Origin: Rhodospirillales bacterium
GTDB lineage: Bacteria > Pseudomonadota > Alphaproteobacteria > Rhodospirillales > Defluviicoccaceae
Assembly: GCA_016712375.1 (NCBI GenBank)
Contig: JADJRE010000005.1
Coordinates: 1 to 64,000, forward strand
DNA: 64,000 nt
Direction: 5' to 3'
Shown here piece after piece: positions 41,148-47,152 of the stretch. How positions within the stretch are numbered: position 1 is the stretch's first letter; the number at the start of each line of letters is the position of its first letter. The translations under genes and the position numbers were made by a program. The notes below the pieces were generated by a model. It was given only the letters and a program-made list of their open reading frames with translations, did no database searches and was not told the origin of the DNA.

Positions 41148-41493
41148 AGCCGTGCGCCGACTTGCCGCACAAGTGCAGTTTTCATGTCGTTTCGTCATAT
41201 TGTCGTTGACACTTTGTGATGATGGTCATCGCACCATCCGGGCCGCGTAATGGGGCTATTGCCCAACTATCTCTTCTACATTTCATGCAATTAAATTGCT
41301 GGGGGAATCCACGCTAAGCCCGTCGTCCGTTTTTACCTTAGCCAAACCTTCCACGCGCACACCGGAGTGTTGCTGCATCAGCGCAGCCACCGCCAGCTAA
41401 CATCCTGAGAACATGCACAGATTCTCCTGTTCGTAACCCAGGAACAGGCACCTGGTTGCGCGTTGGCTTTTTACGCGTATAGTTCCCGCTTGG

Positions 41494-41548
41494 CGCATAC
41501 GAATACGGCCCTCGGAGTTAGCAGCTCCAGAGGGCCGTGTCGAATGCG
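41494..41548. other. Long stem-loop flanked by direct repeats in element 1
   Basis: Core arms ACGGCCCTC (41505-41513) and GAGGGCCGT (41530-41538) pair perfectly. GGAG/CTCC extends the stem inward to a 7-nt loop TTAGCAG, and CGA/TCG and CGCAT/ATGCG extend it outward with small bulges. TGCGCGTTGGCT occurs at 41457-41468 and again at 41545-41556. It could be a structured RNA, a recombination or replication site, or a nested mini-element. Confidence 0.55.
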
Positions 41549-41550
41549 CG

Positions 41551-41766
41551 TTGGCTGTGTTTTCCCCTACAGCAGCCAACGGAGGACAGGCGATCCAGGC
41601 GCCCATCCGGAACATCAGAGTCCGGACACGCTACTCGTTTGCCTGTTCCTCCGCAAGGGATTTATTGCGCGGAGCAACAAACATGCTTTGGATCGACGAG
41701 TACGTACGGTTTCGTTTCAACAGACTAGAAGTGGTACGCGGGCACTGGCGCCGGTTGCCGTTCTAG
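41551..41766 (+). CDS. Short hypothetical ORF in element 1
   Basis: 71 codons; the last 27 (MLWIDEYVRFRFNRLEVVRG, then HWRRLPF, from 41683) look protein-like, with an aromatic/basic pattern I associate with small element-borne proteins. The first part overlaps the direct repeat and is probably not translated. No function assigned. Confidence 0.3.
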   Translation: MAVFSPTAANGGQAIQAPIRNIRVRTRYSFACSSARDLLRGATNMLWIDEYVRFRFNRLEVVRGHWRRLPF

Positions 41767-41771
41767 GAACT

Positions 41772-42011
41772 TCAAGCGGGCTCCGTCACTACACGGATGC
41801 CCGCCGCCTTCCCCGATTCGTCTAACTCAAGTCCAATGCCGGCGGCTTCGATCGCTCGCCGCATGGCGTCGATATTGTTGGCGATCGGTATCCGGCGCCC
41901 TTTCTCGAAGTCGCGCACGGTGGACAGCGACACGTTGGCGCGTCGCGCCAGGTCGTCTTGCGTCCAGTTAAGCCAACCGCGCGCGGCCCGGCTCTGTTCA
42001 GGTGTCAACAT
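41772..42011 (-). CDS. XRE-family transcriptional regulator of element 1
   Basis: About 79 aa from the ATG at 42011 (MLTPEQSRAARGWLNWTQDD). A single HTH of the XRE type: WTQDDLARRANVSLSTVRDF, then EKGRRIP. The tail GIGLELDESGKAAGIRVV is typical of short alphaproteobacterial XRE proteins. Divergent from the transposase, with two palindromes in the gap, so it probably represses itself and the transposase. The frame is open up to 42086, but that would cover the operators. Confidence 0.85.
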   Translation of the reverse strand: MLTPEQSRAARGWLNWTQDDLARRANVSLSTVRDFEKGRRIPIANNIDAMRRAIEAAGIGLELDESGKAAGIRVVTEPA

Positions 42012-42039
42012 GCTAGAAAAGTAGCGCCAGCGAGCATCA

Positions 42040-42107
42040 AGGTCAACTTTTTTCGTTGACCTGCTACATATCAACGGATATAACACATCTCAACGATTAG
42101 CGTTGAG
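42040..42107. promoter_or_regulatory. Operator region between XRE gene and transposase
   Basis: Two inverted repeats share a TCAAC/GTTGA half-site: AGGTCAAC (42040-42047) with GTTGACCT (42055-42062), and CTCAACG (42089-42095) with CGTTGAG (42101-42107). A further lone TCAACG lies at 42071-42076. Their position between the divergent starts suggests binding sites for the XRE protein. Confidence 0.6.
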
Positions 42108-42118
42108 GTTAGTTATTC

Positions 42119-43093
42119 GTGTCCCAACACTTCCTCCTTTCTGCCGCAGCGCGGACGCTCAGTTTGAGCGGCGTTGCGCGCATGTCGGACGAGGAAGCGC
42201 GGGACACATTCAAGCGCATCCGCTGGCAGGACAACGGTGGCGAGCCCTATTGCCCGAACTGCGGTTGCGTGGCCGTCTACGCCTATGCCAGCCGCCCGCT
42301 ATGGAAGTGTAAAGCGTGCGCCCGCCAATTCAGCCTGACGAGCGGGACGATCTTCGCCAGCCGCAAGATGCCGGTCCGCGACATCCTTCTCGCCATCGCC
42401 ATTTTCGTGAACGGCGCCAAGGGCCATAGTGCGCTACAGCTCTCTCGCGACCTCGGTTGCCAGTACAAGTCGGCTTACGTCCTGGCACACAAGATCCGTG
42501 AAGCCATTGCGTCCGAGAGCAAGAACGCCCCTGTAGGCGGTGCCGGCAAAGAGGTCGAAATCGACGGTGGGCACTTTGGCGGTTATGTGAAGCCGGCCAA
42601 TTGGAAAGAAAACCGCCGCGACCGCCGGCTCCGCGTTAACCAATCTGGCAAGCGCCGTGTCGTTATCGTTATGCGCGAGCGCGCCGGCCGCACACTGCCG
42701 TTCGTCTGCAAGACGGAAGATGCCTCACTCCCCACGATCCACGAGCGCGTTGCACGGGGCACCGTGATCCACGTTGACGAGGCGTCGCATTGGGATGCGT
42801 TGGCGGCTCGCTATCTGACGCGGAAGATCAACCACAGCGAAGTTTACAGCGACGGTGAAGCCTGCACGAACCAAGCCGGGTCGTTCTTCTCGCGCATGCG
42901 CCGCGCCGAAATCGGCATTCACCATCGGATCGCCGGCCGGTACCTCGCGGCCTATGCGGGCGAGATGGCTTGGCGTGAAGACAACCGCCGAATCAGCAAC
43001 GGCGAACAATACCTGCTGGCATCAACCGCCGCGCTGTCGCATGGGGTTTCGCGCCAGTGGAAGGGGTACTGGCAGCGCCAACACATATCATGA
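42119..43093 (+). CDS. IS1595-family transposase, element 1
   Basis: 324 aa, intact. N-terminal zinc ribbon with CPNCG (near residue 45) and CKACARQF, then SGTIFASRKMPVRD, and a DDE-type core with acidic residues in KEVEIDGGHFGGYVK and GTVIHVDEASHWD, followed by CTNQAGSFFSRMRRAEIGIH. The GTG start at 42119 fits the family opening (SQHFLLSAAARTLSL); the ATG at 42182 would drop it. Catalyses cut-and-paste or copy transposition with 8-bp duplications. Confidence 0.93.
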   Translation: MSQHFLLSAAARTLSLSGVARMSDEEARDTFKRIRWQDNGGEPYCPNCGCVAVYAYASRPLWKCKACARQFSLTSGTIFASRKMPVRDILLAIAIFVNGAKGHSALQLSRDLGCQYKSAYVLAHKIREAIASESKNAPVGGAGKEVEIDGGHFGGYVKPANWKENRRDRRLRVNQSGKRRVVIVMRERAGRTLPFVCKTEDASLPTIHERVARGTVIHVDEASHWDALAARYLTRKINHSEVYSDGEACTNQAGSFFSRMRRAEIGIHHRIAGRYLAAYAGEMAWREDNRRISNGEQYLLASTAALSHGVSRQWKGYWQRQHIS

Positions 43094-43283
43094 TTGGTAG
43101 AACAGCACTATATATTGACACGCTAATGTCATTGGCCAACAACCAGTTCCTTTCACACATTGACACGCAGACATGCATTGAAATAGAATCTTTGCGAATC
43201 TACCTTGGCTCATTGCAAGGGGGCTTGACAGGGCGCAGTCCGTGCTTGTAGGGCCGCGCCCTTCTGATTCCGGGAGATTGACG

Positions 43284-43496
43284 ATGGCGCACGTGCGAGA
43301 TATGCGGGCATGGTTAAACTTGGAGGACTATGCCGCAGCAATCCACGACGGCATCAATGACACTGTGTCTCGCTTTGCGAGAGGCAATATCAGTTTCCAA
43401 AACGGCTCTGTTTTGGAAGAAGATGATCTTCGTGCCCTATCTAAGAAAGGAGATAAGGCCATTAAGAAGCTAACCCGACGCGCTGCCTCTGCCTAA
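43284..43496 (+). CDS. Hypothetical cargo protein of element 1
   Basis: 70 aa from the ATG at 43284 (MAHVRDMRAWLNLEDYAAAI). Helical-looking, ends in a basic tail (KKGDKAIKKLTRRAASA). No family recognised. GATTCCGGGAGATT just upstream supplies a ribosome binding site. It reads in the same direction as the transposase and the next two small genes, 12 bp before the next frame. Confidence 0.5.
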   Translation: MAHVRDMRAWLNLEDYAAAIHDGINDTVSRFARGNISFQNGSVLEEDDLRALSKKGDKAIKKLTRRAASA

Positions 43497-43508
43497 TGGG
43501 GGTGCCCC

Positions 43509-43910
43509 ATGATCGAGGGGGGGGAGAGTATGGGCACCCGCATCTCTGCGATTTTATCGCAATGGGATAAAGCCGAAGAAGACATCAAGCTTGCTGAACA
43601 AGTCTGCAATAAGGTTGTATGGCCCTCCATCAAAGAACTTAGATATGCAGGGCGTCGAGTAGTTGACGCGCTTCATGCTATCTATAGCGGTCTTTCCGAT
43701 GAATCGATCAATAATTTTCTCCAAGACGCTGAATTTGATTGCCACAGGGCAAGACACGATGCAATTGACGCAGCAACTGCAACTATTGCAATTCATTTAG
43801 AGGCGGCGGCCGATAGAATAGGCTATGATGCAATATTGAGCGGATTCCCGCAATTTCCGACTCTTAGGAAGAAGCTCCGCATTGTCAGAGACAAAATCAA
43901 GCAATCATGA
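43509..43910 (+). CDS. Hypothetical cargo protein of element 1 (133 aa, helical)
   Basis: ATG at 43509, or 43530 (MGTRISAILSQWDKAEEDIK), which is preceded by GGGGGGGAG. Nearly all helix-formers, with a coiled-coil-like pattern across residues 15-110 (INNFLQDAEFDCHRARHDAI). No catalytic motif seen and no family recognised. Base composition is A+T-rich compared with the host, pointing to an outside origin. The next gene, a small membrane protein, starts 30 bases later, so the two may act together. Confidence 0.6.
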   Translation: MIEGGESMGTRISAILSQWDKAEEDIKLAEQVCNKVVWPSIKELRYAGRRVVDALHAIYSGLSDESINNFLQDAEFDCHRARHDAIDAATATIAIHLEAAADRIGYDAILSGFPQFPTLRKKLRIVRDKIKQS

Positions 43911-43939
43911 GGAGATAGGACAAATAAGCCATTTACTCA

Positions 43940-44116
43940 GTGATTGAAGCCAATAATTTCAATGAAATAGTGCTTCTGTATAATGAATTCAAAGAAAATG
44001 AAGATATTATGAAGAGGTTGGCTCGGAAACAGAGATTGATCGTAGCAGCCAGCATAGGATTAGGGGTTCTCGGAATTTTTGTCGGTATAATCAGTATAGC
44101 CGTGTCTTTTTTGTAA
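43940..44116 (+). CDS. Small single-pass membrane protein, cargo of element 1
   Basis: 58 codons starting GTG (VIEANNFNEIVLLYNEFKEN) and ending TAA. The N-terminal half is acidic and helical, with KRLARKQR just before a hydrophobic segment of about 22 residues (LIVAASIGLGVLGIFVGIIS). This gives a basic-inside single transmembrane protein. AT-rich like its neighbour. No family recognised; start codon choice is tentative. Confidence 0.5.
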   Translation: MIEANNFNEIVLLYNEFKENEDIMKRLARKQRLIVAASIGLGVLGIFVGIISIAVSFL

Positions 44117-44117
44117 C

Positions 44118-44225
44118 CTACCTCAACCCGACCGCGCAAATCGCCACGACAACGGCCTGCGCCAGCACCGCCCAACCGCAATAGCGGGCGCCCAGCATCC
44201 AGATATGTTTCTCGATATCGCTCAT
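44118..44225 (-). CDS. 35-aa membrane microprotein, element 1
   Basis: MSDIEKHIWMLGARYCGWAV then LAQAVVVAICAVGLR. One hydrophobic helix with conserved CGW. A close relative (37 aa) is encoded at 46665-46778 inside element 2, with differences mostly in third positions or conservative, and the similarity extends about 35 bases upstream of the start. Selection at the protein level is therefore likely although the ORF is tiny. Function unknown. Confidence 0.6.
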   Translation of the reverse strand: MSDIEKHIWMLGARYCGWAVLAQAVVVAICAVGLR

Positions 44226-44262
44226 GCCGGCATTGTGGCAGGTGACGGTTAACGGCGGGTTA
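44127..44262. repeat. Diverged repeat shared by elements 1 and 2 (copy in element 1)
   Basis: About 135 bp similar to 46677-46815, same orientation. Covers most of the microprotein gene plus its upstream region, where a GTTAACCGTC core and ATG context are kept. Shows the two transposons share cargo DNA, not just transposase ancestry. Confidence 0.65.
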
Positions 44263-44713
44263 TGCTCGGCCGGCTGTCTGTCACTTCCCACAGCAGGAAC
44301 GCGCCCGGTCCTTTGGTGGCGTTGAGGATGCCTCGCTCGCGCCAGTGTTTGAGCGATGCCCCGACGCGCTGCTGGATAATCCGCACGAGCCGCTTGTCGT
44401 GGACGTTCAAGCCGCGTTCGGCCATCACGTGAAACGCGATCTCCTTACTGGTCATAGCCCGGCCGGAGTCGCGTAGGGCGCCCAGAATGATCCGGCTCAT
44501 CTCGCCCTTGTAAGCGCTGTGACGAGGCGGCAGCGGGCTCGGGCGGATTTCTTCCAAATCAATATCCGGTCGAAACAGCCTGATCGTCGCATCAATGTTA
44601 TCGAGGTCAATAATCGCTTGGCGTAATCGGAGTTGCGCATCCTCGATCTGGCCGGCAATCTCTTTGCGCTTTCGGATCAAGCCGGAAACGGTGTTTGGCG
44701 CTTCTTCATTCAT
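44249..44713 (-). CDS. Coiled-coil/winged-helix-like protein at element 1 end
   Basis: 154 aa from the ATG at 44713 (MNEEAPNTVSGLIRKRKEIA). N-terminal heptad-like helix (GQIEDAQLRLRQAIIDLDNI), a linker, then a winged-helix-like domain (MTSKEIAFHVMAERGLNVHD, then VGASLKHWRERGIL). Begins 45 bases inside the inverted repeat and reads inward. A relative occupies the matching end of element 2 (45747-46178), sharing LIRKR-E-AG. Could bind the element end or the transposase; no direct evidence. Confidence 0.65.
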   Translation of the reverse strand: MNEEAPNTVSGLIRKRKEIAGQIEDAQLRLRQAIIDLDNIDATIRLFRPDIDLEEIRPSPLPPRHSAYKGEMSRIILGALRDSGRAMTSKEIAFHVMAERGLNVHDKRLVRIIQQRVGASLKHWRERGILNATKGPGAFLLWEVTDSRPSITRR

Positions 44714-44757
44714 TCCGCTAGAATACAGCACCTAGCGGGGATGCCCGATATCCGTCG

Positions 44758-44781
44758 AGGTGTGTTTGCTACATAATACCG
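44758..44781 (-). repeat. Element 1 right terminal inverted repeat
   Basis: Reverse complement begins CGGTATTATGTAGCAAACAC; pairs with 41124-41147 with one mismatch. Followed directly by the GGGAACTC duplication. Confidence 0.93.
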
Positions 44782-44789
44782 GGGAACTC
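44782..44789. repeat. 8-bp target site duplication, element 1 right copy
   Basis: GGGAACTC, matching 41116-41123. Native comM reads through one copy as part of GAGTTCCCG (Glu-Phe-Pro). Confidence 0.92.
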
Positions 44790-45668
44790 CGGCAATTCAT
44801 CAAGAAACAAAACACCGAGATGCGCCAGGGACACCTCTCCCGGCCGGGCGCGCAGGCCGCCGCCGACCAGTGCCGCGACCGATGCCGAGTGATGCGGATC
44901 GCGAAAGGGACGGCGGCGGATCAGCCCGCCATCCTGAAGCACGCCAGCCACCGAATGGATCATACTGACCTCCAGCGCCTCTGAGGGGTCGAGCGGCGGC
45001 AGCAGGCCAGGAAGTCGCTGCGCCAGCATCGACTTGCCGGAGCCGGGCGGGCCGATCATCAGCAGGTTGTGGCCACCGGCGGCGGCGATCTCGACGGCCC
45101 GCTTCGCCGTCTCCTGGCCCTTGACGTCGGCAAGGTCGGGGTAGCCGCTCTCGTCGTCGGAAAGTTTTGGCTCTGGCGGAGTCAAGACCTGAGCGCCCTT
45201 GAAATGGTTGACCAGCGCCAGCAACGACGCCGGCGCCAGGACTTCGATGCCGGCCGCCCAGGCGGCCTCGCCACCTTGCTTGCGGGCGCAGATCAGCCCC
45301 AGCCCACGAGCCGATGCGTGCACCGCCGCCGGAAGCACGCCCGCCACCGGCGCCAGGATGCCGTCCAGTGCCAGCTCGCCCAGCGCCGCGTATCCCGCCA
45401 TCTCGTCGCGCGGCAGAACGTCCATCGCCGCCAGCAGTGCCAGCGCGATCGGCAGATCGAAATGGCTTCCCTCCTTGAGCAGATCGGCGGGAGCGAGGTT
45501 GACGGTGATCCGCTTCGGCGGCAGCGCCAAGCCCATCGCGGCGAGGGACGCCCGCACCCGCTCGCGGCTCTCCGCCACCGCCTTGTCCGGCAGCCCGACG
45601 ACAGAAAACGCCGGCAAGCCCTGGGTGATCTGCACCTGGACGTCGACGTCGAGCACGTCGATCCCCTG
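44782..45668 (-). pseudogene. comM: comM central fragment (Lon-like domain and Walker A)
   Basis: Starts at QGIDVLDVDVQVQITQGLPA (native codon 11 onward) and runs to VLFLDELPEF at the element 1 junction. Contains FSVVGLPDKAVAESRERVRA, the Walker A GPPGSGKSMLAQRL and the chelatase-type RRRPFRDPHHSASVAALVGG. The apparent start MRHNAV in this frame is supplied by the inverted repeat of element 2 and is not the native one. Together with 49238-49267 and 40467-41115 it restores a 521-codon ComM. Confidence 0.93.
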
Positions 45669-45676
45669 GAAGGCGA
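45669..45676. repeat. 8-bp target site duplication, element 2 left copy
   Basis: GAAGGCGA, identical to 49238-49245; adjoins the element end CGGCATTATGG. Confidence 0.93.
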
Positions 45677-45702
45677 CGGCATTATGGCGCAAACGCCACC
45701 AA
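45677..45702 (+). repeat. Element 2 left terminal inverted repeat
   Basis: Begins CGGCATTATGGCGCAAACGC and continues CACCAA; 26 of 26 bases match the reverse complement of 49212-49237. Confidence 0.95.
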
Positions 45703-45746
45703 AATCATGAGCGAGCGGAGCCGGCCCCGAGCCTACAATCAGCGAC

Positions 45747-46178
45747 ATGGGCGAGCCGATCGTACTGCTGGCGTTGATCAGGAAGCGTGCCGAACTGGCC
45801 GGCGAGGTGCAGAAGGTGCAGGCCAAGCTCGATCTGCTGCTTGGCGACCTGGCGGCGGTCGATCGCGTGCTGAGCATCAGCGGGTTTACCGGAGAGGCCG
45901 AAGCCATCCCGCCGAAGGTGCGGGGGTCGCCAACCGAGCGCGAGGATGCAGCGCGGCTGCGCCAGTTCGTACGGGACAGGCTCGCCAGCGCCGCAACGCC
46001 GATCCGCTCATCCGAAATCGCAGCCGCCTACATGGATGCCAGCGGCATCGCCGGCCGCGATCCGCGTACCCGCGAGTTCTACCGGGGCAAGGTGACGAAC
46101 GTTCTCATCGCAATGCGGAACCGAGGGCAAGCGCAAATGGTCGGGAAGTATATGCATGCGCTTTGGGCTATTAAGTAA
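45747..46178 (+). CDS. Coiled-coil/winged-helix-like protein at element 2 end
   Basis: 143 aa. N-terminal LLALIRKRAELAGEVQKVQA begins a coiled coil, followed by LDLLLGDLAAVDRVLSISG. The C-terminal half resembles a winged helix (TPIRSSEIAAAYMDASGIAG, then VTNVLIAMRNRGQAQMVG). Related in order and motifs to the 154-aa protein at the end of element 1. ATG 70 bases inside the inverted repeat, reading inward. A role in end recognition or element regulation is inferred only from position. Confidence 0.65.
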   Translation: MGEPIVLLALIRKRAELAGEVQKVQAKLDLLLGDLAAVDRVLSISGFTGEAEAIPPKVRGSPTEREDAARLRQFVRDRLASAATPIRSSEIAAAYMDASGIAGRDPRTREFYRGKVTNVLIAMRNRGQAQMVGKYMHALWAIK

Positions 46179-46191
46179 TAGGAATCGTGAA

Positions 46192-46374
46192 ATGCAGAGG
46201 CTATGGCGGGTCACAACTGCCTTCAAGGAAGTGGGAGACGATCAGATTGATGAACTCAAAAAGGAAGGATGGCATACGGAGGTGCCGCGTACGATCGAAA
46301 CGTTCGACTTGACTGACGGGGAACACATCCTCCGCAAAAGGGTGATAATCTTACAGTTTCCTGAAGGGCGATAG
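46192..46374 (+). CDS. Small hypothetical protein, element 2
   Basis: 60 aa: MQRLWRVTTAFKEVGDDQID, then ELKKEGWHTEVPRTIETFDL and an RVIILQFPEG end. Compact alpha/beta-looking with no recognised family. GGAATCGTGAA precedes the ATG, 13 bases after the previous stop, so probably co-transcribed. Its last 24 bases overlap the convergent zinc-knuckle gene. Confidence 0.5.
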   Translation: MQRLWRVTTAFKEVGDDQIDELKKEGWHTEVPRTIETFDLTDGEHILRKRVIILQFPEGR

Positions 46375-46560
46375 TGCGTGTATGGCCTCCTGTAAGTTCT
46401 TACACTCAGGAAACCGAATTGGTGAACTCCCTTTTTGAAGTTGCTCGCGTATGACTAGGCATATCGTGCTTCCTTCTTCTCCGCGATCTAGCTGATATCC
46501 TCGTCCCGTGAATCTAATCCGGGCTTTTGCCCCGCATTTCGGGCAAGTTACTATGTGCAT
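46351..46560 (-). CDS. Small zinc-knuckle protein, element 2
   Basis: 69 aa. Starts MHIVTCPKCGAKARIRFTGR, a CxxC knuckle in a zinc-ribbon-like strand context, with later Cys in STICLVIREQ and FPECKNLQEA that could complete a metal site. Similar small CPKCG proteins bind nucleic acid, but that is inference. Convergent with the 60-aa gene. Confidence 0.55.
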   Translation of the reverse strand: MHIVTCPKCGAKARIRFTGRGYQLDRGEEGSTICLVIREQLQKGSSPIRFPECKNLQEAIHALSPFRKL

Positions 46561-46664
46561 GATGATAGCCTGTGATCAGGTGCAGCCGTGCAGTCGCTAT
46601 GGCGTGCCGCCCGGCGCGCCATTAACTATGGCGGCCATCAAGATTGACCATCAAGCGGGCGAAA

Positions 46665-46778
46665 TCAGGAACACAGCCCAATCGCACAAATCGCCACGAC
46701 GACCGCCTGTGCCACGAGCGCCCATCCGCAGTAGCGGGCGCCAAGGATGATCCAGATATGTTTCTCGGTATCGCTCAT
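46665..46778 (-). CDS. 37-aa membrane microprotein, element 2
   Basis: MSDTEKHIWIILGARYCGWA then LVAQAVVVAICAIGLCS. Aligns with the 35-aa product at 44118-44225 over its full length (MSDxEKHIW, LGARYCGWA, AQAVVVAICA). A longer in-frame reading to 46913 exists, but similarity begins at this ATG. Single hydrophobic helix; function unknown. Confidence 0.6.
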   Translation of the reverse strand: MSDTEKHIWIILGARYCGWALVAQAVVVAICAIGLCS

Positions 46779-46815
46779 GCCAGCATAGTGGCCGGCGACG
46801 GTTAACGGCTGGTTA
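46677..46815. repeat. Diverged repeat shared by elements 1 and 2 (copy in element 2)
   Basis: Similar to 44127-44262 in the same orientation, including the stretch upstream of the microprotein ATG with GACGGTTAACGG in the top strand. Confidence 0.65.
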
Positions 46816-46930
46816 CATCCTCGATTAGTACACAAAATTTCTCTACATGTAGACCGCAACGGGCAGATCTCGCACAACATACACGGGAAACGAGTCGTTG
46901 ACATAGACTCCATTAAGTTGTATTGTCTAT

Positions 46931-46960
46931 AAAGAAAAAGGGCGGTACAAGACCGCCCTT
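46931..46960 (-). terminator. Intrinsic terminator downstream of the tRNA
   Basis: On the minus strand AAGGGCGGT pairs with ACCGCCCTT across a 5-nt loop, followed by a U-rich run (complement of AAAGAAAA). It lies four bases after the encoded CCA end. A good Rho-independent terminator for the tRNA transcript. Confidence 0.8.
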
Positions 46961-46963
46961 GAG

Positions 46964-47038
46964 TGGAGGCCGGGGTCGGACTTGAACCGACTTACCCAGG
47001 GTTGCGAGCCTAGTGCATAACCGTTCTGCCACCCGGCC
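46964..47038 (-). tRNA. tRNA-Cys-like gene with an 8-nt anticodon loop, carried by element 2
   Basis: 75 nt. Acceptor GGCCGGG pairs with CCCGGCC; discriminator U73 and encoded CCA follow. D-stem GCA/TGC with a GG-containing loop. Anticodon stem CTAGG/CCTGG encloses CTCGCAAC. T-arm GTCGG-TTCAAGT-CCGAC. U73 and similarity to alphaproteobacterial and E. coli tRNA-Cys point to Cys. The loop has one base more than the usual CTGCAAC; with the C after U33 removed, the anticodon is GCA. It may be a real expanded loop or a one-base sequence error. It lies downstream of the transposase on the same strand. Confidence 0.8.
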
Positions 47039-47040
47039 GC

Positions 47041-47068
47041 AGAAGGCCAGTCTTCGGGCTAGCCTTCT
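47041..47068. other. Hairpin between transposase and tRNA
   Basis: AGAAGGC (47041-47047) pairs with GCCTTCT (47062-47068), with CAG/CTA partly extending the stem. No U-run follows on the minus strand, so read-through from the transposase into the tRNA is plausible, and the hairpin could be a processing site. Confidence 0.4.
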
Positions 47069-47152
47069 CCACATGTACCATAGGACTGGATGCTCCGCAA
47101 ACAACCTCTGCGGCCCCTTTGGGGGAAGCGGCTACCAGATATGCGCCATTGC

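Larger units (their letters stand above)
41148..41771. other. Left arm of element 1, mostly non-coding
   Basis: About 620 bp without a convincing gene. It holds a long stem-loop (41494-41548), a 12-bp direct repeat on each side of that stem-loop, a 10-bp inverted pair (GGAACAGGCA at 41441-41450 with TGCCTGTTCC at 41640-41649) and one short ORF near its right side. The first 300 bases (41148-41450) show nothing I can name. Confidence 0.5.
41124..44781 (+). mobile_element. Element 1: IS1595-family transposon with cargo, inserted in comM
   Basis: 3658 bp, bounded by inverted repeats beginning CGGTATTATGTAGCAAAC and flanked by direct repeats GGGAACTC. Encodes an IS1595-type transposase (42119-43093), a divergent XRE regulator, small genes of unknown function and, at the right end reading inward, a 154-aa coiled-coil/winged-helix-like protein. 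Longer IS1595-family elements with passenger genes are known (ISNwi1- and ISNha5-type groups), and this one fits that pattern. The transposase frame is intact, so it may still be mobile. Cargo 43500-44116 is visibly A+T-rich against the G+C-rich host. Confidence 0.93.

Noticed and set aside
44769..45692. Stand-alone 307-aa ComM-like ATPase gene with its own start
   Set aside because: The start MRHN is encoded by the element 2 inverted repeat and the last residues by element 1; native ends are elsewhere.
46964..47038. 8-nt-loop tRNA as suppressor of the many frameshifts
   Set aside because: The frame changes go in both directions and share no slippery codon; at urtE the required shift is the wrong way for an added-base decoder. 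Homopolymer sequencing error fits better.
47010..47152. C-terminal extension of transposase 2 into the tRNA
   Set aside because: The extension lies beyond the family's WQR-type ending, which is found in another frame ending at 47153; the overlap comes from the frameshift.
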